NCBI GenBank assembly: GCA_016711125.1
Contig: JADJTQ010000003.1
Span: forward strand, 124,001 to 188,000
DNA from: Saprospiraceae bacterium
GTDB taxonomy: Bacteria > Bacteroidota > Bacteroidia > Chitinophagales > Saprospiraceae
Length of the DNA: 64,000 nt
Direction of reading: 5' to 3'
Of this stretch, positions 38,947 to 48,223 are shown piece after piece; the first letter of the stretch is position 1; each line of letters opens with the position of its first letter. The notes beneath the pieces were generated by a model that was not told the DNA's origin, searched no databases, and saw only the letters and a program-made list of their open reading frames with translations. The translations under genes were made by a program, and so were the position numbers.

Positions 38947-40152
38947 TTAATGCTCATCGATCAGTTGTGTCGCTTGCCTGATTACCTCCTTACCAATGGC
39001 CAGTGATGCAGTTGCTGCTGGTGAAGGCGCGCTGATAACATTCACCACCCTATCTGATGAATAGATCAAAAAGTCATCAATTAGATTCCCCTGGGGATCA
39101 CAAGCCATAGCCCGTACACCACTTCGACCAGGTACGACATCATCAATAGTCACCTCTGGAATTAATTTTTGCATCGCTTTGACAAAAAGTTTTTTCGAAT
39201 AGGACCGGCGCATTTCCGCTAATCCGGTTCGCCAATATTTTCGGGCTAATTTTTGAAAACCACTAAAAGCAAGTATTTCAGTCAATTCTTTGGCGTTGAT
39301 CTGATTTTTTGCATATCCTTCCCGCATAAAGGCCAAAACAGCATCGGGACCTGCTTCGATGCGACCAGTGATACTCCGGGTAAAATGCACCCCTAAAAAA
39401 GGGAAACTCGCATCAGGTACCGGGTAAATCAGATGATTAACCAGATATTCTTTTTCTTTTTTAAGGTCGTAATATTCACCTCTGAATGGGATAATTTTGT
39501 ATGGAATTTCAGGCATGTTCTGCGCCGCAATTTTGTCTGCATAAAGTCCGGCACAAGTGATCACAAAACGACTGGTCACCTCATTTTGGTTGGTATGAAT
39601 CGTAATGCTCTTCAGGTTCTTAATGATTTGGGATACCCGGTGGTTTAGTAGCACAGTTCCTCCATCCCGGATAAATAGTTCAGCATATTTTTTTGCCACT
39701 CTTTCGTATTCAACAATACCTGCCATCGGAACATTGATCGCCTTAAGGCAATAGACGTGAGGTTCAATTTCCCGTGCTTCTTCAGCTGAAATGACTTTCA
39801 AACCAACCAGGCCATTTTGCAGGCCCTTATCGTAGATAGTTTGCAAAGTGGAAAGCTCGTTTTCGGTGGTTGCCACGATCAGCTTACCACAAATATCATA
39901 GGGTATTTCATGGGATATACAAAATTCAATGAGTTGACTGTGACCTTCCCTGCAATTGCGGGCACGCAAACTTCCCGGTTTGTAGTAGATGCCCGAATGC
40001 ATTACACCACTGTTTCTTTTGCTTTGATGCTGAGCTACCTCCGATTCCTTTTCAAGGACGCATACCTTGAGCCCCGGTCGGTTTTCCAGGAGCTGGAAAG
40101 CAGTGGATAAACCCACGATTCCACCTCCAATTATTGCAACGTCGTAGATCAT
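38947..40152 (-). CDS. lhgO: L-2-hydroxyglutarate oxidase (LhgO)
   Basis: The start at 40152 (MIYDVAIIGGGIVGLSTAFQ) gives 401 aa with an N-terminal FAD-binding GxGxxG motif. Following segments EKESEVAQHQSKRNSGVMHS, GIYYKPGSLRARNC and the C-terminal GRSGVRAMACDPQGNLIDDF are typical of LhgO/L2HGDH. It oxidises L-2-hydroxyglutarate to 2-oxoglutarate, passing electrons to the membrane quinone pool. A longer start at 40215 exists but precedes the dinucleotide fold with an unlikely extension. No operon partner is apparent. Confidence 0.92.
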   Translation of the reverse strand: MIYDVAIIGGGIVGLSTAFQLLENRPGLKVCVLEKESEVAQHQSKRNSGVMHSGIYYKPGSLRARNCREGHSQLIEFCISHEIPYDICGKLIVATTENELSTLQTIYDKGLQNGLVGLKVISAEEAREIEPHVYCLKAINVPMAGIVEYERVAKKYAELFIRDGGTVLLNHRVSQIIKNLKSITIHTNQNEVTSRFVITCAGLYADKIAAQNMPEIPYKIIPFRGEYYDLKKEKEYLVNHLIYPVPDASFPFLGVHFTRSITGRIEAGPDAVLAFMREGYAKNQINAKELTEILAFSGFQKLARKYWRTGLAEMRRSYSKKLFVKAMQKLIPEVTIDDVVPGRSGVRAMACDPQGNLIDDFLIYSSDRVVNVISAPSPAATASLAIGKEVIRQATQLIDEH

Positions 40153-40396
40153 GGGCTGTAAGATACAACAAGATCTTAGGGCGATGTCATGGTAGCCCTC
40201 GGGTTTTTTCTGCAATTCAATGATGCTTTCGATGGATGTGAGGCCTCCTTCTGAAATCAGACTCGAATCGCTTCAATATCAGTGTGGTGACCTTCATATC
40301 CGGAGCGGAGAATCCCATTATCGAGTCTTTTTTCGGAATCATTAGAGTAAAATGCTGGGCTAAGCGTCTACTTTAGTAAGTTCGGAATACTAAATC

Positions 40397-40957
40397 ATGT
40401 CGGTACCTTTGGCTACAAAACGAGAACAGACGATTACCACGGCGATGAATACATACGGGAAGCGACTTTTTAGCTTCATTCGCAGCCGGGTACCATCAAA
40501 TGCGGACGCTGAAGATATTTTGCAGGATGTGTGGTTTCAGTTTAGTAAAGTTTTGCAGTTAGAAACGGTTGAGCAAGTAAGTGGTTGGCTCTTTAGGGTG
40601 GCACGCAATAAGGTGACAGACCGGTATCGCAAAAATCAACCGGATTTGCTCGATGACTTGCAGGAAACGGGTGAAGAAGGCCTTTTTATTAAAGAAATTC
40701 TCCTCGCCGATCCGCTTAGCCCCGGAGATGAGGAGTTAAAGGAGCTTTTTTGGCAGGCTCTATTCGATGCATTAGATGAACTTCCGGAAGCACAACGGCA
40801 AGCCTTCGTGTGGAACGAACTGGAAGACCAGACCTTTCAGGAGATGGCCAATAGGAGTGGAGAAAGTATTAAAACATGGATTTCGCGAAAAAGATATGCA
40901 GTGTTGCATCTGCGAAAAAAATTGCAGTCTTTGTATGAAGAATTTATGTCGGATTAA
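40397..40957 (+). CDS. ECF-type RNA polymerase sigma factor
   Basis: The 186-aa protein has sigma region 2 (YGKRLFSFIRSRVPSNADAE, DILQDVWFQF, WLFRVARNKVTDRYRK) and region 4 (LDELPEAQRQAFVWNELEDQ, FQEMANRSGESIKTWISRKR). No region 3 is present, as in ECF factors. The next gene, a small membrane protein 94 bp downstream, is a common companion of this sigma type in Bacteroidota. A recognisable anti-sigma factor of the FecR type is absent. Confidence 0.93.
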   Translation: MSVPLATKREQTITTAMNTYGKRLFSFIRSRVPSNADAEDILQDVWFQFSKVLQLETVEQVSGWLFRVARNKVTDRYRKNQPDLLDDLQETGEEGLFIKEILLADPLSPGDEELKELFWQALFDALDELPEAQRQAFVWNELEDQTFQEMANRSGESIKTWISRKRYAVLHLRKKLQSLYEEFMSD

Positions 40958-41051
40958 TCGATCACAAAATGTGTTTTCACAAGCCTCTTTTTGGTGTAGT
41001 AACCCAAGTCGATTTGATCCAATATTCGATAATTTTTTAGATTATTAGAAA

Positions 41052-41384
41052 ATGAATCACTATAAAAGATTTTGGCCACTTAAGATATTATTTTTTCTGA
41101 TCGCTGCTGTCGCACTATTGTCCGTCGTGGGATTTTTTGTAATGACCCTGTGGAACAGGATTCTACCCGATATTACAGGGGTGTCTGTGATTTCTTTTTG
41201 GCAGGCTTTAGGGATCCTTATTTTGAGTCGCATTTTATTTGGTGGTTGGGGTAGATTTGGTGGTCGTCATTTTGCTCATAAAAGAGCCAGGTGGCAAAAT
41301 AAATGGCAAGAAATGAACAATGAGGAAAGAACGGCCTTTAAGGCTAGATGGAAGGAAAGATGCGGTCGAAAAGATACAACATAG
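41052..41384 (+). CDS. Small membrane protein downstream of the ECF sigma gene
   Basis: The 110-aa protein has two TM helices (about 9-31 LKILFFLIAAVALLSVVGFF and 44-64) and a basic, Trp-rich cytosolic tail (GRFGGRHFAHKRARWQNKWQ). It follows the sigma factor in the same direction. It may be cotranscribed and could modulate that sigma factor. The tail resembles those of small proteins that often follow sigma genes in this phylum, but no function is known. Confidence 0.72.
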   Translation: MNHYKRFWPLKILFFLIAAVALLSVVGFFVMTLWNRILPDITGVSVISFWQALGILILSRILFGGWGRFGGRHFAHKRARWQNKWQEMNNEERTAFKARWKERCGRKDTT

Positions 41385-41395
41385 CCACAGGTCTA

Positions 41396-41890
41396 CTGAT
41401 CCATTTTTCCCCATCTTCCAAATTTCCCATGTCACCTCTGATGGTGTTTCGACGGAATAGATCCGTCGCTACGATTGGTTTCCATTTTTCCATTCTTCCA
41501 ATTTTACCATCTCACCCATGAGGGTCGTTCGACGGAATAGATCCATCGCTACTATTGGTTTCCGATTTCCATTCTTCCAATTTTCCAAATTTTCCATGTC
41601 ACCTATGACGGTGTTTCGACGGAATAGATCCATCGCTACTATTGGTTTCCAATTTCCATTCTTCTCCTGACGATCTCCTTCGTCGATGTCAGGACCTTGC
41701 ATTCTTCCAATTTCCATTTATCCACCCCAGGGCTCAGCAATCTTTTGAGACTTAATGTTCCAAATTTCCATTCTTCCAATTTTCCCTTCAAGGGCTCAGC
41801 AATCCTTTCAGGCTTACTGATTCCACTTTTCCATTCTTCCAATTTTCCATTTCTTCGTCCAATGGCTCAGCAATCCTTTCAGGCTTACTG
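41396..41890. repeat. Repeat-rich intergenic tract
   Basis: Three copies of a word GACGGAATAGATCCATCGCT (variants) with CTATTGGTTTCC occur near 41452, 41531 and 41619. Many copies of TTCCATTCTTCCAATTTTCC are interspersed, and GGCTCAGCAATCCTTTCAGG occurs with variants near 41729, 41792 and 41864. The composition is pyrimidine-rich with no gene. It may derive from successive short duplications. Confidence 0.75.
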
Positions 41891-41898
41891 ATCCACCA

Positions 41899-42456
41899 TT
41901 AATAGTATTTTTCAATACCTCCATGTCCTCGAATTAATTTGTTTTTCCCCGTCATCTCCAAAAAATAGTTTAGTCGTTTTTCAAATTCATCTGGACGGTT
42001 TCGGGCGCTATCTATATAGGCAATTCTGATCCGTTTGTAGCCGTCGCTGAAACTTTGGTAGATTTTCCAGATCTTTTGATTTTCCTTTAATTGCTGTATG
42101 ATATCTGGAGGAAAAACAAATTGATTCATTAGGATTTCCGACACTGATATTTTAATAGAAGGAAGTAGCATATTCTTTTCGTCCAGCCATCGAAGACGCT
42201 CGATATTTGCCTGACTATAGCCACTTTTAGGATTGCGGGGACTAAACTTTTGAGCGCTATGTTGCTCGTCGATTGTCGCCATATTACTATCTATCCAACC
42301 GAAGCACAATGCCTCTTCCACCGCATCGTTGTAAAGCATTCGAGCTTTTCCATTATCTTTCCGAGGATAGATCAACCAAATCTCCCGTTCTTTTTCATGA
42401 TGCTTTTCCAGCCATTTGCGCCAGTCGTTCCTATCTGAAAGATATATAGTTTTCAT
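41899..42456 (-). CDS. YdeI/OmpD-associated family protein
   Basis: The 185-aa protein reads DRNDWRKWLEKHHEKEREIW, then AVEEALCFGWIDS, QKFSPRNPKSGYSQANIERL and a C-terminal region SFSDGYKRIRIAYIDSARNR with FLEMTGKNK, matching the YdeI/OmpD-associated (bacteriocin-protection-like) family. The family is cytosolic, function unproven. The upstream 172 bp to the epimerase gene on the opposite strand would hold both promoters. Confidence 0.9.
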   Translation of the reverse strand: MKTIYLSDRNDWRKWLEKHHEKEREIWLIYPRKDNGKARMLYNDAVEEALCFGWIDSNMATIDEQHSAQKFSPRNPKSGYSQANIERLRWLDEKNMLLPSIKISVSEILMNQFVFPPDIIQQLKENQKIWKIYQSFSDGYKRIRIAYIDSARNRPDEFEKRLNYFLEMTGKNKLIRGHGGIEKYY

Positions 42457-42628
42457 TCTATGTATTTCAAGATGGCATCAATAGCTAATTCGAGAATGGT
42501 CGTGCCGCTCGCCATCGATCCTTTTAATTGAGTGTTATAAAGCAAATGGAGCAAATTTAATCGGAATAGAGATAAAATATAAGGCTATTTTTCCAGACAG
42601 AAGATTTGATAGATAATTTATCCTACTC

Positions 42629-43825
42629 ATGAACCTTGATGACCTGATACTGCAATACCGAAGCCACCTTTTAGATGATGTAGTGCCTTTCTGGATGAAT
42701 AACTCCCAGGACATGGAGTTTGGAGGATTTTTCACCTGTTTGGACCGAACCGGTAAAGTATATGACACGGACAAATTTGTCTGGTTGCAATGTCGGGAGG
42801 TCTGGTTGTTTGCCATGCTTTATGATGAAGTAGAGCGAAATCCCGGCTGGCTTGACTTGGCGAAACAAGGCGCTGATTTTCTACAAAAATATGGCAGGGA
42901 TATGCACGGCAACTGGTATTTTTCTTTGACAAGAGAAGGTAAGCCACTGGTGCAACCCTATAATATATTTTCGGATTGTTTTGCCTGCATGGCCTTTGCC
43001 CGGCTACACAAAATAACGGACGATCCAAATCATGGAGAAATTGCCAAAAGAACCTTTTTTAATATTCTGGAAAGACAAGATCATGCTAAAGGCATTTATG
43101 ATAAGACCTTTCCCGGTACCCGGCCGATGCGGAGTTTTGCCATGCCCATGATTTTGTCAAATCTCGTACTGGAAATCGAGCACCTGATTGATTCTCAAAT
43201 TGTTGAGAAGACTATAAATAATTCAATCGATCAGGTAACACATCTATTTTATCGCCCTGAGTTTGGAGTGATTTTGGAAAATGTCGCTAACGATGGATCT
43301 TTTGTAGATTCTTTTGATGGCCGGTTGGTGAATCCAGGTCATGGGCTGGAGTCGATGTGGTTTATCATGGAGCTTGCCAATCGAAATCAAAATCATTCGC
43401 TTATTGATAAGGCGACAAAGATCGCGCTTGACCTAATGCAGTATGGTTGGGACACAGAGCGTGGCGGCTTGTTCTACTTTATGGATGTTAAAGGTCATCC
43501 TCCTGATAAACTGGAATGGGATCAAAAGCTTTGGTGGGTGCATCAGGAGGCTATGCTGGCGATGCTCAAGGGGTTTTTATATACCGGAAATCAAAAGTGT
43601 TGGTCGTGGTTTGAAAAGCTGCAGGATTATTCCTGGAGTCATTTTGCTGACCCGGAATATGGGGAGTGGTTTGGTTACCTGAATCGGCGGGGAGAGATAC
43701 TGGTGGATGCAAAAGGTGGTAAGTGGAAAGGATGTTTTCATACACCCCGGTTTTTATTTCAGAGTTGGAAGACTTTGCAATTGATCAAAAATGGACAGGA
43801 AAAGAACGATGAGGACACCAAGTGA
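42629..43825 (+). CDS. AGE family epimerase/isomerase (N-acylglucosamine 2-epimerase-like)
   Basis: The 398-aa protein starts MNLDDLILQYRSHLLDDVVP. An (alpha/alpha)6 barrel pattern includes NSQDMEFGGFFTCLDRTGKV, WLQCREVWLFAMLY, GTRPMRSFAMPMIL, VNPGHGLESMWFIMEL (catalytic His), and LWWVHQEAMLAML (His). AGE enzymes interconvert sugars such as N-acylglucosamine/mannosamine or mannose/glucose/cellobiose. The gene overlaps the next, a sugar transporter, by up to 35 bp, so the two are translationally coupled. The sugar is not identified. Confidence 0.93.
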   Translation: MNLDDLILQYRSHLLDDVVPFWMNNSQDMEFGGFFTCLDRTGKVYDTDKFVWLQCREVWLFAMLYDEVERNPGWLDLAKQGADFLQKYGRDMHGNWYFSLTREGKPLVQPYNIFSDCFACMAFARLHKITDDPNHGEIAKRTFFNILERQDHAKGIYDKTFPGTRPMRSFAMPMILSNLVLEIEHLIDSQIVEKTINNSIDQVTHLFYRPEFGVILENVANDGSFVDSFDGRLVNPGHGLESMWFIMELANRNQNHSLIDKATKIALDLMQYGWDTERGGLFYFMDVKGHPPDKLEWDQKLWWVHQEAMLAMLKGFLYTGNQKCWSWFEKLQDYSWSHFADPEYGEWFGYLNRRGEILVDAKGGKWKGCFHTPRFLFQSWKTLQLIKNGQEKNDEDTK

Positions 43826-45218
43826 CACTAAAGGAGACGGTCTTTTTCTGACCAAGATATGTTTTGTGGCTTCACTCGGTGGGGTACTTTTTGGATTTGA
43901 TACTGCTGTGATTTCCGGCACATTCAGCCTGGTCGAAAATCATTTTCAGCTGGATAAAATCGCTGTCGGTTGGTTTGCCAGCTCGGCGTTGGTGGGTGCT
44001 ATTTTGGGGGCAGCAATTTCCGGTACTTTAAGTGATAAACATGGTCGAAAACCCATGCTGATAGTTTCTGCGCTGCTGTTTTTTATCTCTGCAATAGGGT
44101 CAGCTCTGCCACCCACGTTTAACCTGCTGATTGTTGCGAGGTTTGTTGGTGGTATCGGGGTTGGTATTGCCTCCGTACTGGCGCCTCTTTATATTTCTGA
44201 GGTAGCTCCCCCGGGTATCAGGGGGAGACTGGTCGCATTTTATCAACTTTCGATTGTAATTGGAATTTTGCTGGCCTATTTTTCCAATTGGTACTTATTA
44301 GATTTTGCCCAATCGCATTCCTCCGCTTTTGGAGCTTCGGGACTTTTGCATAAAACCCTGGTATCCGAAGTTTGGCGTGGTATGTTTGGGTCTGAAATGA
44401 TCCCGTCTGGTTTATTTTTAATAATGCTTTTTTTTATTCCTGAAAGTCCGCGTTGGCTAATTAGAAACCATGAAGTTACTAAAGGGACGAATGTTTTGGT
44501 AAAGATTAGTGGTCTGGCTATGGCCAACATGGAGGTGCAAGAGATACAAAGTACATTGCATACAGTAAAAGGTGAAATAAGCGAATTATTTAAACCGGGT
44601 TTGCGGCTTGCTCTGATGGTTGGAATTGGCCTCTCTGTATTTGGTCAATTCACCGGAGTTAATATCGTGGTTTATTATGGCCCGACCATTTTAGAGGATG
44701 CTGGATTTCAACTTGACAGTGCTTTGCAGTTTCAGGTAGCCATTGGAGTGATCAATCTTTTATTTACATTAATAGCTCTCTGGAAGATCGATGATTGGGG
44801 GCGAAGGCCCTTGTTGATTTGGGGCATGTCGGGGGTCTGTGTTTCATTGGTGATCATTGCTATTCAATTTTCAATGGGAGATGCTTCCGGGATCTGGATT
44901 GTGATCATGTTGTGTGTATATATGGCCGGTTTAGCCATTTCTATAAATGCAGTGATCTGGGTATTATTGGGCGAGATTTATCCCAATCGCCTACGGGGCA
45001 GAGCGATGTCGATCGCTACTTTTGCCAACTGGGGCACTAATTTTCTCACTGCATTTTTATTTCCCTGGTACGTTTCCAAAGCCGGGATGAACATGGGATT
45101 TTTTACTTTTGCGATCTTGTGTTTTTTCGCAACCATCTTTTTTTATCGCTATGTGCCGGAGACAAAAGGTAAAACTCTGGAAGAGATTGAGGGCCTTTGG
45201 GATGTGAAGAGTAAGTAA
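43791..45218 (+). CDS. Sugar porter family MFS transporter
   Basis: The protein has 475 aa with 12 predicted TM helices and all sugar-porter signatures: GFDTAVISGTFSLVE after TM1, SDKHGRKPMLI in loop 2-3, RFVGGIGVGIASVLAPLYIS, PESPRWLIRN in the central loop, and PETKGKTLEEIEG at the end. It is probably a proton-coupled sugar importer. The start may be the ATG at 43809, which reduces the overlap with the epimerase gene. The operon epimerase-porter-isomerase suggests uptake and conversion of one sugar. Confidence 0.94.
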   Translation: MDRKRTMRTPSDTKGDGLFLTKICFVASLGGVLFGFDTAVISGTFSLVENHFQLDKIAVGWFASSALVGAILGAAISGTLSDKHGRKPMLIVSALLFFISAIGSALPPTFNLLIVARFVGGIGVGIASVLAPLYISEVAPPGIRGRLVAFYQLSIVIGILLAYFSNWYLLDFAQSHSSAFGASGLLHKTLVSEVWRGMFGSEMIPSGLFLIMLFFIPESPRWLIRNHEVTKGTNVLVKISGLAMANMEVQEIQSTLHTVKGEISELFKPGLRLALMVGIGLSVFGQFTGVNIVVYYGPTILEDAGFQLDSALQFQVAIGVINLLFTLIALWKIDDWGRRPLLIWGMSGVCVSLVIIAIQFSMGDASGIWIVIMLCVYMAGLAISINAVIWVLLGEIYPNRLRGRAMSIATFANWGTNFLTAFLFPWYVSKAGMNMGFFTFAILCFFATIFFYRYVPETKGKTLEEIEGLWDVKSK

Positions 45219-45376
45219 AAATAGTTCCACAAGAAATTGAGTTGGTTAGCATCGAGAGCCGTGGATATATATCCGGGTGTTCCAGATTATCCTTAATACA
45301 GAGTTCATAGTCACACTCCATGGTGTTTTCTTAATTAAATAATATTTATCTTGCCACAAGTGAAGAGATTTGTCCA

Positions 45377-45826
45377 ATGAAAATAGCTGTGAGCAGCGAT
45401 GAACATACCCACCTGGTTGATTATTTAATCAATGAATTAAAAAATCGTGGTCACGCAATTTTATACTTCGGCCCCTCTGCGGATCAGCAACCGCAGGATT
45501 GGCCGGTGGTGACCCTTGATGCAGTCAATCAGGTTATTGAAGGAAATGCAGATGAGGCAATTGTCATGTGCTGGACCGGTACGGGTTGCAGTATTGCTGC
45601 CAATAAAGTGGCTGGTATCAGGGCGGCTCTTTGCGCAGATGGGGAGACTGCAAAAGGTGCCCGTATTTGGAACCATGCCAACGTGCTAGCCCTTAGCCTG
45701 AGGGCAACCTCCGAGCCGCTTGTTGAAGAAATTTTAGACCAATGGTTTTCTACTGCGTATAGCGAGGATGAATGGAATAAATTGCAAATTGACCGCATAA
45801 TACAGTTGGATAAAAATAAGAGGTAG
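45377..45826 (+). CDS. RpiB/LacA/LacB-family sugar-phosphate isomerase
   Basis: The 149-aa protein reads MKIAVSSDEHTHLVDYLINE, then EAIVMCWTGTGCSIAANKVA, IRAALCADGETAKGARIWNH and NVLALSLR, the RpiB fold with a catalytic Cys in the GTGxS/G region and the phosphate-binding segment. It interconverts aldose and ketose phosphates. Situated 158 bp after the porter, in the same direction, it probably belongs to the sugar operon. It is somewhat divergent (WTGTGCS instead of GTGIGMS), so a non-ribose substrate is likely. Confidence 0.9.
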   Translation: MKIAVSSDEHTHLVDYLINELKNRGHAILYFGPSADQQPQDWPVVTLDAVNQVIEGNADEAIVMCWTGTGCSIAANKVAGIRAALCADGETAKGARIWNHANVLALSLRATSEPLVEEILDQWFSTAYSEDEWNKLQIDRIIQLDKNKR

Positions 45827-45971
45827 AATTTAAGATAATACGCTTTGACAACATTCGACTTTATTGCAGCTAAGTCGCGAGTTTTAAAATAATTAGCTAT
45901 TCTGAGGCAATACTGTCTAACGTGATTGACATATTTGTTGAATTCGATTTTTAAGGATGTTTTCCTGTTAT

Positions 45972-46445
45972 TTCAGAAGCAAGGCTATTCTCGCATAGAA
46001 TGTGAGAGCAGGATTTACATTCTGCGGCTTTATTCTGTGTCTTCATACAACAACTGTGAATCATTTCAGAATCAAGGCTATTCTCGTATAGAATGCGAGA
46101 GAGCAGAATTTACATTCTGCGTCTTCATCCTGCGGCTTCTTACAATAACTGCGAAATCATTTCAGAAGCAAGGCTATTCTCGCATAGAATGTGAGAGAGC
46201 AGAATTTACATTCTGCGACTTCATTCTGCGTCTTCTTGCAATAACTGTGAAATCATTTCAGAATCAAGGCTATTCTCGTATAGAATGCGAGAGAGCAGAA
46301 TTTACATATTGCAGCTTTATTCTGCGTCTTCATACGACAACTGTGAATAATTTCAGAATCAAGGCTATTCTCGTATAGAAAGGGAGAGAGCAGAATTTAC
46401 ATTCTGCGGCTTCTAACGATAACTGTGAATGATTACAGAAGCAAG
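45972..46445. repeat. Tandem array of five structured repeats, 93-96 bp each
   Basis: The word AAGGCTATTCTCG starts at 45981, 46074, 46170, 46266 and 46361, i.e. spacings of 93, 96, 96 and 95. Each unit contains two hairpins: CTCGCAT-AGA-ATGTGAG (variants) and GCAGAAT-TTAC-ATTCTGC. The array is followed by GTATTTCAACAGCCTC, which is also found at 14311. An apparent 150-codon frame through it reflects the near-multiple-of-three period and not a real gene. Confidence 0.9.
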
Positions 46446-46485
46446 TATTTCAACAGCCTCGCAGCTGTCTTTTAAAAGCAATTTG

Positions 46486-47364
46486 TTACCAATTCACTGG
46501 AAAGGCTTCTAATATCCTTTCAAGGGGCACGCGCGTAAAAATGAGTTCGCCATACACTGTCGACGAGGCTCCTGGTGGCAGATCCCCGATACAAGGATCG
46601 GCGTGAATGCAAGGAATAGCTGCATTGGTAAGCAGGTTTTTTCCCGGCTTCCAGCGTAGAATGATTTTACGGTCATCCTTCATTGATGTAAGGATCGTGT
46701 AAGCCACATCAAGTTTTTGATCTATAAGTCCTCCCATGTCCTCTGCCCACCAATTGTGTTCATCAGGACAATCCGTGACCTGGGCCATGCGGGCAATGGC
46801 GGATGAATCTCTCACATTCAGGCTCGCTACCGAAATAGGCTTGCCGTCAATAACTACGTAAGTATGCTCAAAATTATTCGCTCGTTTCTCCGGAAATCCT
46901 TTGAGTAAATTGTATTGAAAACAGAAAAGCGGCCGAATGCTATCAAGATCTTTGTCTGAGCTGTTGGTCATACTCATTTCAAATGTCACCCGATGATTGT
47001 CAGCTTGAGCTTTTACCGAGAAAAAGACACCTGGTTCGGTGAGACTTTCAACAGAATAATGCGCCTTGGTGCTGTCAGAGCTCGCTTCCCAAGCGTTCAA
47101 CCGTTGATCATGGTGTCTGGCAATGCCTTTGGTACCAGGCATATACTCCAGATGTTCGGGTAGATTGACGAAAAAGGAACCTCCATCAGGCCAGGGTGGC
47201 TTAATGTTGATGCCATAGGCCATACGAATATCCGCGTCATCCGAGTTGGTTGCCGGGTCGACGTAAAATTTGACCTCTCCCTTTTCCTGCAATGACTTTC
47301 CTGACTGGCAGCCAATCGATAAGTTTGCCAATATGACGAAAATGACCAGTTTAAGTATTTCCAT
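46486..47364 (-). CDS. Lipoprotein of unknown function
   Basis: The 292-aa protein begins with a signal peptide and lipobox (LVIFVILANLSIGCQSGK, Cys 19). The body is beta-rich with WPDGGSFFVNLPEHLEYMPG, NHRVTFEMSMTNSSDKDLDS and FCFQYNLLKGFPEK, ending in GDLPPGASSTVYGELIF. I do not recognise the family. It resembles a carbohydrate-associated or propeller-less periplasmic domain. No neighbours hint at a role. Confidence 0.72.
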   Translation of the reverse strand: MEILKLVIFVILANLSIGCQSGKSLQEKGEVKFYVDPATNSDDADIRMAYGINIKPPWPDGGSFFVNLPEHLEYMPGTKGIARHHDQRLNAWEASSDSTKAHYSVESLTEPGVFFSVKAQADNHRVTFEMSMTNSSDKDLDSIRPLFCFQYNLLKGFPEKRANNFEHTYVVIDGKPISVASLNVRDSSAIARMAQVTDCPDEHNWWAEDMGGLIDQKLDVAYTILTSMKDDRKIILRWKPGKNLLTNAAIPCIHADPCIGDLPPGASSTVYGELIFTRVPLERILEAFPVNW

Positions 47365-48223
47365 TTGTTCTAAAAATTTCAGATCACAGGATTAAAAGAC
47401 AAATTCGCCTTTTCCCAGGACTCATTTCAATATTTATCAGACCCGGACTTTTGCCTACTGGAGGCAAGTGTTCCATATACCTACTCAATACCCCCTGAAT
47501 CATGAGTTGTATCCTTTGGCTGAAGAATGTGGATGGCCACCAAGGAGCAAGTCGTAGTTGTTATTTCTTCGAATGGCAGTGATTTGCTTTGTTAGCACTT
47601 TCTCTGGGTTTGTTTATGGCGCAATTTGTTGGTCCGGTTGTCCCCCTTGAGCCTCAAGGGGGACATTTTTCACAACCCTTAATTTCCATCAAGCCGAGTG
47701 AATCACTACTTCCAAAATCCAAGAGATTTTTAATTCGATCAAATATCCCTTTCTACTTGAATTATGTGTCACAAGATTTCGATTAAAAGATCGTAGATCG
47801 ATCCTAAGATCTCTTGGTTATGTTTTCCCCCTTGAGGGGGTTAGGGGGTGGACTTTTATTGACAAGCTCTGAATTTATCTATTCTATAATTAAATTCATC
47901 AATACCAAGATTTGGGCACTTAATTACACACGTTTTTCCACCCCCTACCCCCTCAAGGGGGACATTTTTCGCAACCCTTAATTTCCATCAAACCGCGTGA
48001 ATCACTACTTCCAAAATCCATTAGATCTTTGATTCGGTGAAATTCGACTGTTCTATCTGAATTAGGTGCACAGGATTTAGATTTAAAGATCGTAGATCGA
48101 TCCTAAGGTCTCTGGTTACATTTTCCCCCTTGAGGGTCCCTTGAGGGGCCCAGAGGGTGGACTTTTCTTCCCACTCCTTCATTTCCTACTCTATGAATAA
48201 ATGCGATTGTAATAGGACGCCCT
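47365..48223. repeat. Intergenic region with a duplicated block (period about 299 bp)
   Basis: The block starting CATTTTTCACAACCCTTAAT at about 47664 recurs (one change) at about 47963. Both continue with ATTTCCATCAA, GAATCACTACTTCCAAAATC and AAGATCGTAGATCGATCCTA. The blocks are bounded by G/C runs of the CCCCCTTGAGGGGG type (near 47642, 47828, 47943 inverted, 48125), the family also seen near 11.1 kb. I see no real gene. Confidence 0.8.

Noticed and set aside
45926..46378. 150-codon open frame through the 93-96-bp array
   Set aside because: The repeat period is near a multiple of three, so any open unit stays open. The peptide (GYSRIECERAEFTFC units) mirrors the DNA hairpins and has no start signal or family.
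45972..46445. Possible CRISPR array
   Set aside because: The whole 93-96-bp unit is conserved, so there are no variable spacers.
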